From Coffea arabica (lineage: Eukaryota; Streptophyta; Magnoliopsida; Gentianales; Rubiaceae), in contig NC_092320.1 in NCBI RefSeq assembly GCF_036785885.1, forward strand, positions 13,021,557 through 13,085,556: DNA of 64,000 nucleotides, read 5' to 3'. Position 1 is the first letter of the stretch. Every line of letters starts with the position of its first letter. The position numbers and the translations under genes were made by a program. The notes beneath the pieces are model-generated. The model was not told the origin of the DNA. It worked only from the letters and a program-made list of their open reading frames with translations, and did no database searches. This document shows, piece after piece, positions 1 through 10,393 of this stretch.

Positions 1-867
1 ATGTACACTTCTTTGGGTTTGCATAACATTTCTACTCATCCTCACTGACAGGTTTGATGGATAGTATTCTGCAATTTGGGTCAGAAACTACTCTGCAATT
101 TGGGTCAGATACATTTTAGCTATCCATTTACCGCTACGAATAAGGTACCAATTGAACTGCTATTTACATCTCTCAAATGTGGTATAATAGAATATGTTTA
201 GCAATTTTTTGATACTTTGATTCATCTTTAGTAATTTCATCATTTTATGGGCATATATACTGTATAATTACCTTAGCTTTTTACTGTAATTTATTTGTTT
301 TTGAGTTCTCGCTATTACAAGCTGGAATTTACAATTTTTCCAATAAATTGTACTTCAGTTGGTAAATCATCTTTGGATATATCATTATACTGTTTGTTTG
401 AATCTTTACTTGCATTCCGTAATGCAATATAAGATCACCAATTTTAGATTACTTTCTAGACATGAGAGTGTATCCTGTTTTGACAATGACTTTAAAGGCG
501 CCCCAACAATGTTTCCTACTCTCATGGTTCTTTGATCTATACGATGTAAATATTGAACATTAATCCACTTTCTTGGACTGTGAGGAAATATTAGTGATGA
601 GCAAAGTTAACAATCAAAGGCTTAATTGTATGAGTCTTTTTTCGGCCACCTATATTGTCAACGCCAGCCAAGTCATGATTTTCCCAATAAATTGTACTTT
701 AGTAGGTAAATCATCTTTGAACTTATCATTCTAGTGTTTGTTTGAATCTTATCTTGCTTATTCAATAAATACAATATATAAATGAGGATTATAAGCATTT
801 TAGTGTTGATTTTATTATTCATTTTCTACCCTTTCGATTAACTTAACCAATAACTAAGTTTTTTTTT
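1..867 (+). repeat. AAP distal 5' flank, copy 1 (duplicated non-coding segment)
   Basis: No gene is seen here. The stretch is a diverged direct copy of about 23040-24590, upstream of AAP copy 2. Both contain the run from the TGACAGGTTT... segment to a CTAACTTAGT-like T-rich site. Part of it recurs directly at 31330-31585, and the end (about 740-867) is the reverse complement of about 52475-52570 beside AAP copy 4. It ends in a T-run at 859-867, which is the target site of the adjacent Pack-MULE. The window edge cuts the segment, so its true left border is unknown. Confidence 0.75.
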
Positions 868-1095
868 GGGAAAAATGCCAATTCAGTCCTCAAACTATTT
901 CACTAAAGCCGATTTAGTCCTTTAACATTTTATCGCATGAATTAAGTCCCTTAACTAAAATTCTTGTGCCAATTTAGGACCTATACGGTGTCGTCATCCA
1001 AAACACATGTTTCTGTACACATACCAACGGCAAGGCAGGGACTTTTTTGGAAGTAAAAAAATACAATTTCTATGGGAAGCAAGACACCAGCCATT
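868..1095 (+). repeat. Left terminal inverted repeat of the Pack-MULE
   Basis: About 228 bp that matches the reverse complement of 2036-2264 with scattered mismatches. The match ends around the shared GGGAAGCAAGACACCA stretch near 1073-1090. A second short landmark is ACACATGTTTCTGTACAC, present in both arms. Confidence 0.85.
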
Positions 1096-1481
1096 TTGTT
1101 CTTGCCTGTTCCATGCAAAAGACCCAATACAGTATCTGTCACAGTTTCATTCCCTCCCTTTCTATCTTCCTTGTTGAAATTCTTGAAATCATTTTCATTA
1201 TTCCTAAAACCCAGAAGAGAAAAAGGAAAATCTTTCAGTCAAAATTAAGAAAATTCAACACCAGCATGATTAGTCCTTAAGTTCACAAAACCCAGATGTT
1301 TAATTGCTACCACAATAACAAAGCAAACTTCACTGAGGCATTTCATCGAACACCTTTGCCGCATTTAATCATTACTAGCAATTTTCGAGCAACTGGATAG
1401 CCAAGCTCAATTTGCAATTCCAGGTCTGATTTGAATGTTTTGTTTTTGTTCTTGCCTATTTCCAATTCCTGTTTTTGAAGG

Positions 1482-1913
1482 TTAACCCTTGAGTAAGCCT
1501 GCGCTGTCGGAGGTCTTAAGACCAAGAAATTGAGGGGATCGCGTGGTATGAAGCTGCTTGACTTGCTCGGGAATAACAACGAGAATGCCGGGGAAGGAGT
1601 GAAGGGCATGAGCTTGGGAAACAGTGAGCTGAGCAGAGAAGCCGTGGAAGACGGTGTTGTAGGTATGGACAAGAAGAGGAGGGGGAGTGGTAGCAGCAAC
1701 GGTGGAATCATGAGATGAGCGGAGAGAGGTGAGGGAGGACTCATACCAGTGTTGGTGAGTGGGAAAGATGGAAGGCTTAGCATCGGGGTGAACTCGAACG
1801 ATGAATGGCTTGCGTTCTCTTTCAATGGCTAAGACAGGGGATGTTGAGAGGTGTAGGAGAAGTAAGAGAAACAGTGTAGCAGGGAAGAGGGGAAGATTGG
1901 AAGAGATGGCCAT
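1482..1913 (-). pseudogene. Captured 5' fragment of a subtilisin-like protease (SBT1.5-type) inside the Pack-MULE
   Basis: A 143-codon open frame starts at an ATG (1913) and ends at a stop right after the sequence SDSAGLLKG. Residues 1-29 form a hydrophobic signal peptide ending SPVLA. Residues about 35-115 look like an inhibitor I9 propeptide, with HWYESSL, HTYNTVFHGFSA and LHTTRSPQFLGL, which are typical of plant SBT1 subtilases. In the family this leads directly into the catalytic domain with its Asp, His and Ser triad; all of that is missing. It is therefore a truncated copy of a secreted apoplastic protease, not a working enzyme. If translated it would give a secreted propeptide-like protein. 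The nearest family I recognise is SBT1.5; that is judgement from motifs, not a search. The 120 bp upstream of the ATG may also be captured 5' sequence. Confidence 0.8.
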
Positions 1914-2035
1914 TTAATTTAACTGCTACTAGCATTTAGGGAGGAGGAAGAGAATGGTGGGAAGGGGTGGGTTTTTTGTTATGCAGTACACTGAAACTCC
2001 TCACTACACTGAGTTTTGAGCTGGGAAGAGCGGGA

Positions 2036-2264
2036 ATAAATGGTGTCTTGCTTCCCGTAGAAATCGTATCTTTTTACTTCCAAAAAAGCTCATGTCTCGC
2101 CGTTGGTTGGTGTACAGAAACATGTGTTTTGGGTGGCGACACCGTATAGGTCCTCAATTGGCATAAGAATTTTAGTTAAGGGACTTAATTCATGCAATAA
2201 AATGTTGAGGGACCAAATCGGCTTTAGTGAAATAGTTTGAGGACTAAATTGGTATTTTTCCTTG
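2036..2264 (-). repeat. Right terminal inverted repeat of the Pack-MULE
   Basis: The reverse complement of the left arm at 868-1095. It ends at about 2261-2264, next to the right T-run that belongs to the target-site duplication. Confidence 0.85.
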
Positions 2265-2271
2265 TTTTTTT

Positions 2272-3463
2272 AATAACTCAAACACAATTGCTGATCATGT
2301 CATACAACTTCTTCTCTTTCTCTACAACAAACTACTTCTTCTCTAGAAACTAATTCTTCAAGTTTATGCACTGAACTGAAACAGCAGATCTAAATCCAAA
2401 GGAACTTTTTGCAATATCCAACACAAAATAGAAGCTCTCCTCCTCCTCTCCCTCCCCCTCCCTTTCAACTATAAACTAGTTGTGAACCGGTGCATGCACT
2501 ATTTATTGTGTTCAGCTCTTACTGATTTTTGATAATTAATCTTATTGGTATGTTAAAAGTAAATATGTTAAATTGTACGACTATCTTATTCTGTTTAGTT
2601 CTTCCTAATTTTTGCATTATCATTATTTCTTATCAAAAAACATCCCAAAAAAATAAAAATAAAAAAAGAGAAAGAAGAATTTCAAGCAAGTCATAAATGG
2701 GGAATTGATATATCTATATATTCATTTATTAAATGGATATAAATCGGTTAACTCATTTGATTCGCTTATTAAATGGGTGCAAGTGAATTGAGTTAATTAT
2801 ACCCATTACCTATTTATAATTCATCCAAATACAATGTATGAAGTATATAGTATAATGAATCACATATTTTGGACACCTCTAGCTTTGATATTAAACACCC
2901 AATGAATACATACAATACATAATAATTCCCTCATCCTTCTTCAACTTTTCTCTTCTTTTCGGTCTCTCTCTCTATCACTCTATTGATTTGGTTAAGTTTG
3001 CCCGCACGTACCACTAGGTGAAAGTAGTCGTAGCTACCCAAGATGATTTCAATTTGATGTCTGTAAGAGAGGGAGGTAACTTCATATAAACAACAAACAA
3101 ACTCTAGCCTAGCCTAGACGATTTTCTATGGGCGGAATTTTCTTCTAGTTATAAGGAACAAATTCCTTCGCGGGCATGCACAAGTTACCTGCTACATTTG
3201 AATTGCACTCTGCCCACATTACTCCATGCTGGATAACACCGGGACAAGGGCAGGAAATCTACAGTCCTCTCCCAGTCTTCAGCAATCAATTGCACAAAAA
3301 TTCACTTTCTCTCTTACTTACTCTCCACCAAGTAGTGGCGGTTCGCTTTCTTTCAGGCGATCACACACGAAAATCCACATTCCTCTCTTATTAATATTTA
3401 CTCTCTAGCAATCGCTGGTTGGTTTGGTTTCTTTTCAGCGATCACCACTTAAGTTTTGTAGCC
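2272..3463 (+). promoter_or_regulatory. Proximal 5' flank and leader of AAP copy 1
   Basis: The stretch is non-coding and matches 24590-25936 (copy 2) almost throughout. A pyrimidine-rich tract lies at about 2438-2467. A TATAAA box is at 3085-3090, which would put the transcript start near 3115 and leave a leader of about 350 nt. A 72-codon upstream open frame in this leader (3176-3394) is shared with copy 2 in length and frame. Copy 4 has lost the TATA motif at the same place. Confidence 0.55.
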
Positions 3464-3867
3464 ATGGATGAACTAAGAAGAGCACCCGCTGACAGTACCA
3501 ATGGAACGGACGACGATGGGCGCCCAAAATGAACAGGTTTGGTGGATATTTGAATTGAATTTTATATCCCAAAGGGTAGCAACTTAATTTCACCTCCGAA
3601 GTTAATTAACCCTTGTTTTTTTTCATGGTGAAGGAACATTTTATACCACGAGTGCTCATATTATCACTATTGTAGTTGGTTCAGGGGTTTTGTCATTGCC
3701 GTGGGCGATCTCTCAATTAGGTTGGATTGCAGGACCTATGGCATTGATTAGCTTTTCTCTAATCACATTGTTCGCATCAACTATTCTAGCAGATTTTTAT
3801 CGATCCCCAGATCCTGTATCGGGCAGAAGAAACTATACCTACAAGGATGTCGTCAAAGTAAATCTTG
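3464..3867 (+). pseudogene. Amino acid permease (AAP6/8-like) copy 1, broken: exons 1-2 only
   Basis: Exon 1 is 3464-3536 and exon 2 is 3634-3867, with the same lengths (73 and 234 nt), phases and GT-AG borders as copies 2 and 3. Exon 2 encodes the first membrane segments with GSGVLSLPWAISQLGW and the conserved SGRRNYTY. The gene is dead for two reasons. Codon 23 is TGA (3530-3532) where copies 2 and 3 have CGA (Arg). Intron 2 homology stops near 4160, where Ty3/gypsy DNA begins, and no exons 3-7 follow anywhere before copy 2. The TGA could be a simple C-to-T change at a CpG. A family member would be a proton-coupled amino acid importer with about 11 membrane segments; this copy cannot make one. 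Confidence 0.9.
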
Positions 3868-4160
3868 GTAAGTTCTTCTCATATAACCTTTCTAGTAACT
3901 GACTTGTCATTATGAAAAAAAAAACCTCATATAGCCTCTTGTCATTAGGAAAAAATAATTTTCAAGTTATAATATGTTATGACAGTTGACAAAAAATCAT
4001 GAATGGTTGAAAGAATTATTAGTTCCATCCTACTGCACTATAGGAATGATATGAAAATTAGTGTTATCCTTAGAGTGCCGTGAGCTAAATACATAATCAG
4101 TTGAACTTAATTATTTTTTAATACAAAATGTAAAATCTAAACATAATTATTACCGTATAT

Positions 4161-4355
4161 GATGCGGCCATCCAAGCTACCACCAAGGACGTAGTGATAC
4201 CAACCGAACCAATCACTAGAGCTCGTGTCAAGCGAATGAAGGAGCAATTGAATATCTTGGTACGTATGGTCCAAGAAGCTAAGGAAGGTGGTTCGATCTT
4301 TGAAGACGGTTTGGAATACGTGACTCTACTCCAACTAGAGGATCAAGACCTTTGA
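4161..4355 (+). pseudogene. 3' end of a Ty3/gypsy polyprotein (C-terminal tail)
   Basis: Sixty-four open codons run to a TGA at 4353-4355. They contain TRARVKRMKEQ and end QLEDQDL, the sort of basic tail seen after integrase in plant Ty3/gypsy polyproteins. The left end abuts AAP copy 1 intron 2 without an LTR, so the rest of the polyprotein was lost. The tail runs toward the LTR at 4436, as expected for a 3' pol end. Confidence 0.6.
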
Positions 4356-4435
4356 CACAAGGCATTTCGAGTCACAAGATCTATCAAGTTTCAAGTTAAT
4401 CAGTTTTTCGTTTTCAATTACTAGAATAAAGCAAG

Positions 4436-4941
4436 TGACTTAAGTGTGTAGTCCTTGCCATTTTTAGTCATTAGTTGCCTTATTTTAGTTACTATTGCCG
4501 GCCATATTTCGTTAGTAGATTCGGCCATGATGGGCCATAGTTGGGCCGATTTCTAGTTTCCAAGCTTCACTAGGATTTGAGTTGTAAGAAACTATAAATA
4601 AGCTTCAAACCTATAACACCAAGCAGATTTTGATTCATTAGTAAAATTGAGAGAATTCTCTTGGCTTCTTGCAAGCACCCCTTGAGCATCTTAGATAGTT
4701 TTCTAAAAAGTTCAACTTGGCTTATCAAACAAGAAGCGCACTTGTTTGTGGTGCTGTTCTACTAAAATTCCTTGGTTCGCTAATTCATTAAGTCGCGGGT
4801 TGAGATCGTATCAAGAGTGTTCGCAACTTAGAGGATTAGATTGGGTCAAAAGGGATTCCGCCAACCAAACCTGGAAAATTCTCCATCAAGATCGTGGGTT
4901 TCGTGAGGATGAATTTCACCGTCACGGAGGCATTTGCATCA
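4436..4941 (+). repeat. LTR of Ty3/gypsy element A
   Basis: A probable LTR from TGACTTAAG to GCATCA. It is placed between a pol 3' end on the left and a primer binding site on the right. A TATAAATA motif at about 4592 fits an LTR promoter. The start is inferred from a purine-rich AGAATAAAGCAAG stretch just upstream; the end is firm because the primer binding site follows within 2 bp. Confidence 0.6.
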
Positions 4942-4943
4942 GT

Positions 4944-4958
4944 TGGCATCAGAGCAGG
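4944..4958 (+). other. Primer binding site for tRNA-Met (element A)
   Basis: TGGCATCAGAGCAGG starts 2 bp after the LTR end. It differs by one base from TGGTATCAGAGC, the usual plant initiator tRNA-Met complement. Confidence 0.7.
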
Positions 4959-6495
4959 TTGATGGTTTTCCAGGTTATATCTTCTTAATTCCAGCCTTTG
5001 TGTCGTGTCTTCAATTCGTAGTTGTGCCTTGTCTTGTTTCTTATTCAGTTAATCCAGCCAAAAAAAAAAATAAAACAAAACCCGCTAGTGTTCTTAGTGT
5101 CGCGTCCTTATTGCTGTTTCTATTGAATCTTGTGCTATCCATCCGTGTCTTATTATTGCTAAATTCTATTGAGTCTTGTGCCAATCTGCTCGTGTCTTGC
5201 TGATTTTGTTTTCACCGTTTGTATCCCGCAAATTAAAGTGTCATTTAGCGTTGATAGTAGTGTCCCCAAGTCGCACATAAAATATTGAGTCGGTAGGAAA
5301 TCTCTGTCTTTGCCGCACTTGCATTGATAAATCTGTCCTTATTGACTCCTCATTGTTTGTGCATGATACTTGTTCAGCAATTTGCTATCTTGATATTCTC
5401 TTAATTTAAGTCCAAACCTGAGGAAAAAAAAAACACAAAGCCAAAACAGAACCTGCTTGTGCCGCTAGGAGAAGGTTAGCCGCCACTTGATTCTTTTTGT
5501 TGCATTGAACAAAAAAAAAGGGGACGAAGACAGCGACTGACTTTATTAAAATCCTTGGATACCAATATCAAGACTTGAGTTTCTGGGAATTCTTGGTTAT
5601 ACAACAACAATCTTGAAGGTTGAGAACCAAATATCGAACCAATCAGCTGCCCAAAGAACAAAAAAAAAAATTTCAGCCGCACTCTAGTTGTTTCCAAGTT
5701 CTTGGCCGATATATAAAAAAAGGGGGGAACCATCAGCCACGAAATTCTTTTGAAAACCTCTAGAAATTGAAAGTTGGGTGTGACCAAAACAATCCCAAAC
5801 CGCTAGCACTCCATCAGCCCTGAAAACACCGTTAAACCCTACTCCAAGTCCAAGTGGGATTAGGTTTGCTTAAGTAATGCAAGTTGCCCAAGTTGTTCTA
5901 CTTTCGTTTGACAACCAACCAAAACCTTGTGGGGATAGGAAAGGGGGAATATTTCCAGAATTAATCCAAGAACTTTCGCGTGTCAATATTTCCTAAATCT
6001 AGTGCAACAATAACAAGCGGCAACAATATCCTTCGGCTAGTGTTTTCAAGTCCGATTGTTGTAGTCCGTGAGTCGGTTGTCTAGCTTCTTATTTCTGTCT
6101 TTCCCAGTCATTAACAATTGTTTTAAGGTCCCGGTTCAGCATCTTAAATTCCAGTTTTAAGTGTCGGCCCTCCTGTCATTATTGTGTCCGACAACATTCT
6201 CTACATCCATCAAACAACTAGTGTTCATTCCGTCAATTCCAGTTTTATTCGTTCCATTGTACAGCCTCTAATCTGACCGAGCCTCGTTCAAGTCGATTCT
6301 TGGTTGAAGTTAGTTGACTTTTGAGGAAAATCTTCTAATTTCTTCAAGGGAAGCAAGCGGAGGCCTTGAGAACAATTTTGCAATGAATATTTGAGGAAAA
6401 GTTTGAGTGAATACACGAGCGAGAGTGCAAACACGTGAGGGAGCGAGTGAGGACAACATTTTGTTTTCTTTTCTTGTTTTGCAGGTTAATCCACT
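4959..6495 (+). other. 5' untranslated internal region of element A
   Basis: About 1.5 kb between primer binding site and gag, with no supported gene. Short open frames here are not conserved and have no recognisable domain. A long untranslated leader is common in plant Ty3/gypsy elements. Confidence 0.5.
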
Positions 6496-7556
6496 ATGTC
6501 GCAAGGAGGAGAAAGGAGTAATCCTCAACCAGGTGCCCTTCCATTTGACGTTAAGTCATTGGCGGAGGCATTGGAGGTGAAATTCAAAAGGATGTTGGAC
6601 GATACTTTGGAACCTATTCAAAGCAAATTATCCCGCAACAGAGGTTCCCCGAGTACACCTCATAGTTCTAGCGGAAAATCCAAGGTTGTGGAGTCCGACA
6701 GTTCCAATGATGAAGAGGAGTTTATTAGGCGTCCCAAGCCTATACCACGGATCCGAGAAGAAACCTCCGACCCTTTCAAAGGCATTAAGATGAAAATTCC
6801 AGAATTTAAGAGAAGGTCGGATCCGAAAGCCTATTTCGAGTGGGAATCGAAGGTCGAGATGATTTTTGCTTGCCAAAACTATACGGATGAACAAAAGGTG
6901 AAGTTAGCCGTGATCGAGTTTAGTGAATATGCGGTCGTATGGTGGGATCAACTTACCGTATCTCGATGAAGAAGTAGGCTACCGGAGATCATGTCTTGGA
7001 CTGAATTAAAGGGCATGATGATGACCCGATTTGTGCCAAGCCACTACTATAGAGATTTGTACCAACGGTTACAAACTCTTACGCAAGACACTAGGAGTGT
7101 AGATGAATATCACAAGGAGATGGAGATTCTCATGCTAAGGGCCGATGTTCAAGAAGACAAGGAAGCAACTATGGCGAGATTCTTAAATGGCCTTCGACCT
7201 AAAATTGTCGAGAAGGTTGAGTTGGAATATTACCTAGAGCTTCACGAGTTGGTGGCCAAAACGGAAAAGGTGGAGCACCGCCTTAAGAGGAGGGGTAACA
7301 CACGGACCGGATATTCTTACTCTACCCTAAATTCAAGGCAATTCGCTCCATGAAATGAGCGAAGGAGCAAGGACCGAGGGGGCTTCAATCGTACCAAACT
7401 CGACTTTCCTAGCAAAGCAAAAGTCGAACCACCTAAGGGGGATAAAAAGGGAAAATTGGTGACCAACCAAACCAAAGTAGGAGGAAAAAATGATCGATGC
7501 TTCAAGTGCCAAGGGCGGGGACACATTGCCAAGCATTGTCCTAACCAACGATCATG
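6496..7556 (+). pseudogene. Ty3/gypsy element A gag (decayed)
   Basis: The frame starts at ATG 6496 and is broken by TGA at 6967 and again at 7351, but continues in the same frame across both stops. The retrotransposon gag core is visible: KIPEFKRRSDPKAYFEWE near 6800, then WWDQL, MTRFVPSHYYRDLYQRLQ and FLNGLRP. A CCHC zinc knuckle (C-F-K-C...GH....C) lies at 7498-7539. A one-base frameshift near 7545-7556 separates it from the protease region. The product would have been the nucleocapsid/capsid protein of an intracellular virus-like particle. It is inactive. Confidence 0.85.
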
Positions 7557-8832
7557 CTGGTCCTACCTAGTGGAGAAATCGTCACAGATGATGAAGCCGA
7601 ATATGCCGAAATGCCACCACTAGCTGAAGATGAAGATAACTCGGATAAAAGAGAGGAACGTGCACTTGAGGGAGAAGTCGGATTTGGATTTGTTGTGTGA
7701 CGAGCCTTAACTGCACGGCCTCTTGAGAATGATGAGCAACGTGATAATATCTTCTATACACGCTGCTTAGTCAAGGACAAGTTATGAAGTCTTATTATTG
7801 ACGGTGACAGTTGTACGAATGTTGCTAGTGCTACTATGGTGGAGAAGTTGGATTTACCGACTACGGAGCACCCCGACCCTACAAACTTCAATGGCTTAAT
7901 AATAGTGGGGAGGTTCGAGTAGCCAAACAAGTATTGGTTTCTTTCAAGATAGGTCGCTATAAAGACGAGATTCTCTGTGACGTTGTATCCATGCATGCAA
8001 GTCACATAATTCTTGGGCGGCCCTGGCAATATGATAGACGAGTGAATTTCGAGGGCATGAGTAACAACTACTCCTTTATGTATAGGGACCGCAAGATTAC
8101 TCTTGCACCCCTAACGCTTAAACAAGTTCGTGTCGACCAGGAGAATTTTCAAAAGGAATTCGAGTTAGAAAGTGAGCTGAAAATGAAGGAACTTAGAGCC
8201 GAACAAAATGAAAAGAAAAAGGCACATGTACATTCGGCCAGTGAGGAAAAGAAAAGAAAAGAGGTGAAAAATGAGGGAAAGCATTGAATGCTTATAAAAG
8301 CCAAACAAGTACAGCGAGCTATAAGTGCACAACAATCACTTCTTGTACTTGTGTGCAAAGAAGTAGGGTTGCCCGATGATGACCCATTTACTAACTTCTC
8401 AACTATTGTTGTTCCCCTTTTGCAGGATTACAACGATGTCTTTCCCGAGAATATTCCAAGTGGTTTACCACCTATTCGCGGGATTGAGTACCAAATAGAC
8501 TTTGTACCAGGAGCGACCATACCTAATCGTCCAACCTACAAAAGCAATCCCGAGGAAACAAAAGAGCTACAACGTCAAGTGGACGAGTTGCTAGACAAGG
8601 GATGGGCAAGAGAGAGTTTGAGCCCTTGTGCGGTGCCGGTGATTCTAGTACCAAAGAAGGATGGCGCCTGGTGCATGGGCACCGATTGCCGAGCTGTAAA
8701 CGCAATTACGGTAAAGTATCATTACCCCATACCTAGGTTAGACGATATGCTTGATGAGTTATATGGTGCAATCATTTTTACCAAAATTGACTTAAAGAGT
8801 GGATATCATCAAATTCGAATTAAGGAAGGAGA
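7557..8832 (+). pseudogene. Ty3/gypsy element A protease and N-terminal reverse transcriptase (truncated)
   Basis: After the gag frameshift the frame reads LVLPSGEIVTDDE, then an aspartic protease motif IIDGDSCTNVAS near 7790 (most relatives read DGGSC). Stops or shifts occur near 7698, 7784, 7918 and 8285. From about 8360 the reverse transcriptase N-terminus is clear: ENIPSGLPPIRGIEYQIDF, CAVPVILVPKKDG, HPIPRLDDMLDEL-like and FTKIDLKSGYHQIRIKEGD. It stops at 8832, before the YxDD catalytic box, where the LTR of element B begins. RNase H and integrase are absent. Confidence 0.85.
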
Positions 8833-10303
8833 TAATAGGGTATTAATTGTTAGTAATTTTATCGTTAATTCTCCTCTTTATCCTTACCAAATATTGCTTT
8901 AATTGTGACATATACTTATATTTGGTATTTGAATCCAATTTCAGAAAGTGGAGCAGAAACCTTCTTGAGAAGATTATTGTGAAACTTTACACAATTGGCC
9001 CATATGCATAAACCAACGTCCATTCCTTTCTATGATGAAAAGGAATTGAATTGCATTTGGCTGGCCAACATCTCAATTAGGTGGGGACCGCAAAGATTTG
9101 ACCATTGTGTAAAGACCATTTCCTTTCTTGATTCACGGTGCCTTTGGTGGAAAGTAGCTTTTGCTTTTGTTTTCGGTAGGATTGATTAGGTAGAAGAAGA
9201 ATGGTTCTTTTGTGAACGAAAAAAGTAGAGTTTTTCATTCGGCTTGTTTTTATGTGGGGAGAGCCGAACATTTCCGGAGTTCAGCTTTTCTTCTTCTCTT
9301 CCGTCTGGGAAAAGAAGTTTTTAGTTTTGGGGTGAAGATTTCTTGCGTGTCTTGTTTTCTTCCGTCTCTTCCATGAGACTATTTTTATTGTATTAGACTA
9401 CAGAGAATATAATTCTTATTTTTAATTATTAGTAAGAGATAAATGTCTTTGAGTTCAATTAAATTGCGTGGGAATTTTCTTATAAGGCGTGGCTAATTTT
9501 CTCCTCTAGTCAAGGATCAACGCGAAGACGCAGTCTCAAATATCTGTGAGATCTAATTAATTTTACGTGTTCCTTAATTTGTTAATATTTGCATGTTTTC
9601 TATTTTAATTTCCATGGGATTATTTTGTTAATTGGATATCAATGGCCCGATGTGCAATTTGACTTATTAATCTCTTGTCAAATTAATCAATTAAATCCGT
9701 AATTGTTTAGTTGGTTAATATTAGTGACAATTAGTATTTTCAAATACTAGGGGAACATGCAATCTGATTTAAATGACTCTCGTAGCGTGTTATTAATTTG
9801 GGTTAGGCTTTTCTAGTTTTAAATGCAATTAGAAAATTAATTCCTACGGTCGTACCTAGGAGTATTTCCTGGTTAGGGGTAATCAACGGTCGTACCTTGG
9901 TTATCAATAAATTAAGGAAAATCTGGTCATTAGAGCTTATCGGCGACTATAACTAATCTGTTAATAAAATTAAGTGAACCTTCTTTGCATCAATGATCGG
10001 ATGAATGGACTGTGTCTGCGTAGTTGTATCATTGGTTAGAATTTATTTATCATTTATTTAATTGCTATTTACAATTGTATTAATTAATTATTTATTTTTG
10101 GTTCAATTGTTTTATTATTTTTAGTTAAATTGTTAAATTATTTATTTTTAATTTCATTTTGATAAAAATCCCCCGTGTCTCGAATTTAAAAAGAACCGAA
10201 TTTTTTTCCAATCCCTGTGAATTCGACCCTGCTTACTACTATATACAGAAAATTTATTTATCTTAAGCAGGTATTTATTATTGTACAGGCACGACACCTG
10301 TCA
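8833..10303 (+). repeat. 5' LTR of Athila-like element B
   Basis: About 1.47 kb, inserted in the reverse transcriptase of element A. The start reads TAATAGGGTATTAATTG, a mutated form of TGATAGG seen in the related LTR at 43803. The end is ACACCTGTCA, directly before the primer binding site. The CCCTGTGAATTCGACCCTGC block near 10212-10233 is shared with the LTRs at 34548 and 47870, and in diverged form at 43803. Confidence 0.8.
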
Positions 10304-10308
10304 ATTTT

Positions 10309-10326
10309 TGGCGCCGTTGCCGGGGA
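10309..10326 (+). other. Primer binding site for tRNA-Asp (element B)
   Basis: TGGCGCCGTTGCCGGGGA is a perfect 18-base complement to the 3' end of plant tRNA-Asp. It lies 5 bp after the LTR end. tRNA-Asp priming is known for Athila elements. Confidence 0.9.
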
Positions 10327-10393
10327 CTGGCATTAATTATTTGTTTCTTTTTAAATTCATTTTTGTTCTAATTTTCTGATATTTTTCTAATTT

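Larger units (their letters stand above)
868..2264. mobile_element. Pack-MULE (non-autonomous Mutator-like element) carrying a subtilase fragment
   Basis: The element is bounded by long imperfect terminal inverted repeats, left arm about 868-1095 and right arm about 2036-2264. The arms start GGAAAAATGCC on one side and, reversed, GGAAAAATACC on the other. It sits in a T-run: nine T on the left (859-867) and seven T on the right (2265-2271), consistent with a 7-9 bp target-site duplication. The unoccupied site survives in AAP copy 4 (reverse strand, about 52455-52475) and in diverged form in copy 2 (about 24575-24590), which confirms an insertion. Long TIRs plus an 8-9 bp duplication fit the Mutator superfamily. 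No transposase is encoded; the cargo is a host gene fragment on the minus strand. The exact ends are uncertain by 1-3 bp. Confidence 0.85.

Noticed and set aside
1530-1718. 62-codon plus-strand frame
   Set aside because: It is the antisense shadow of the captured subtilase fragment.
5476-5787. 103-codon minus-strand open frame
   Set aside because: It lies in the untranslated leader of element A, opposite to the element, with no domain or codon pattern.
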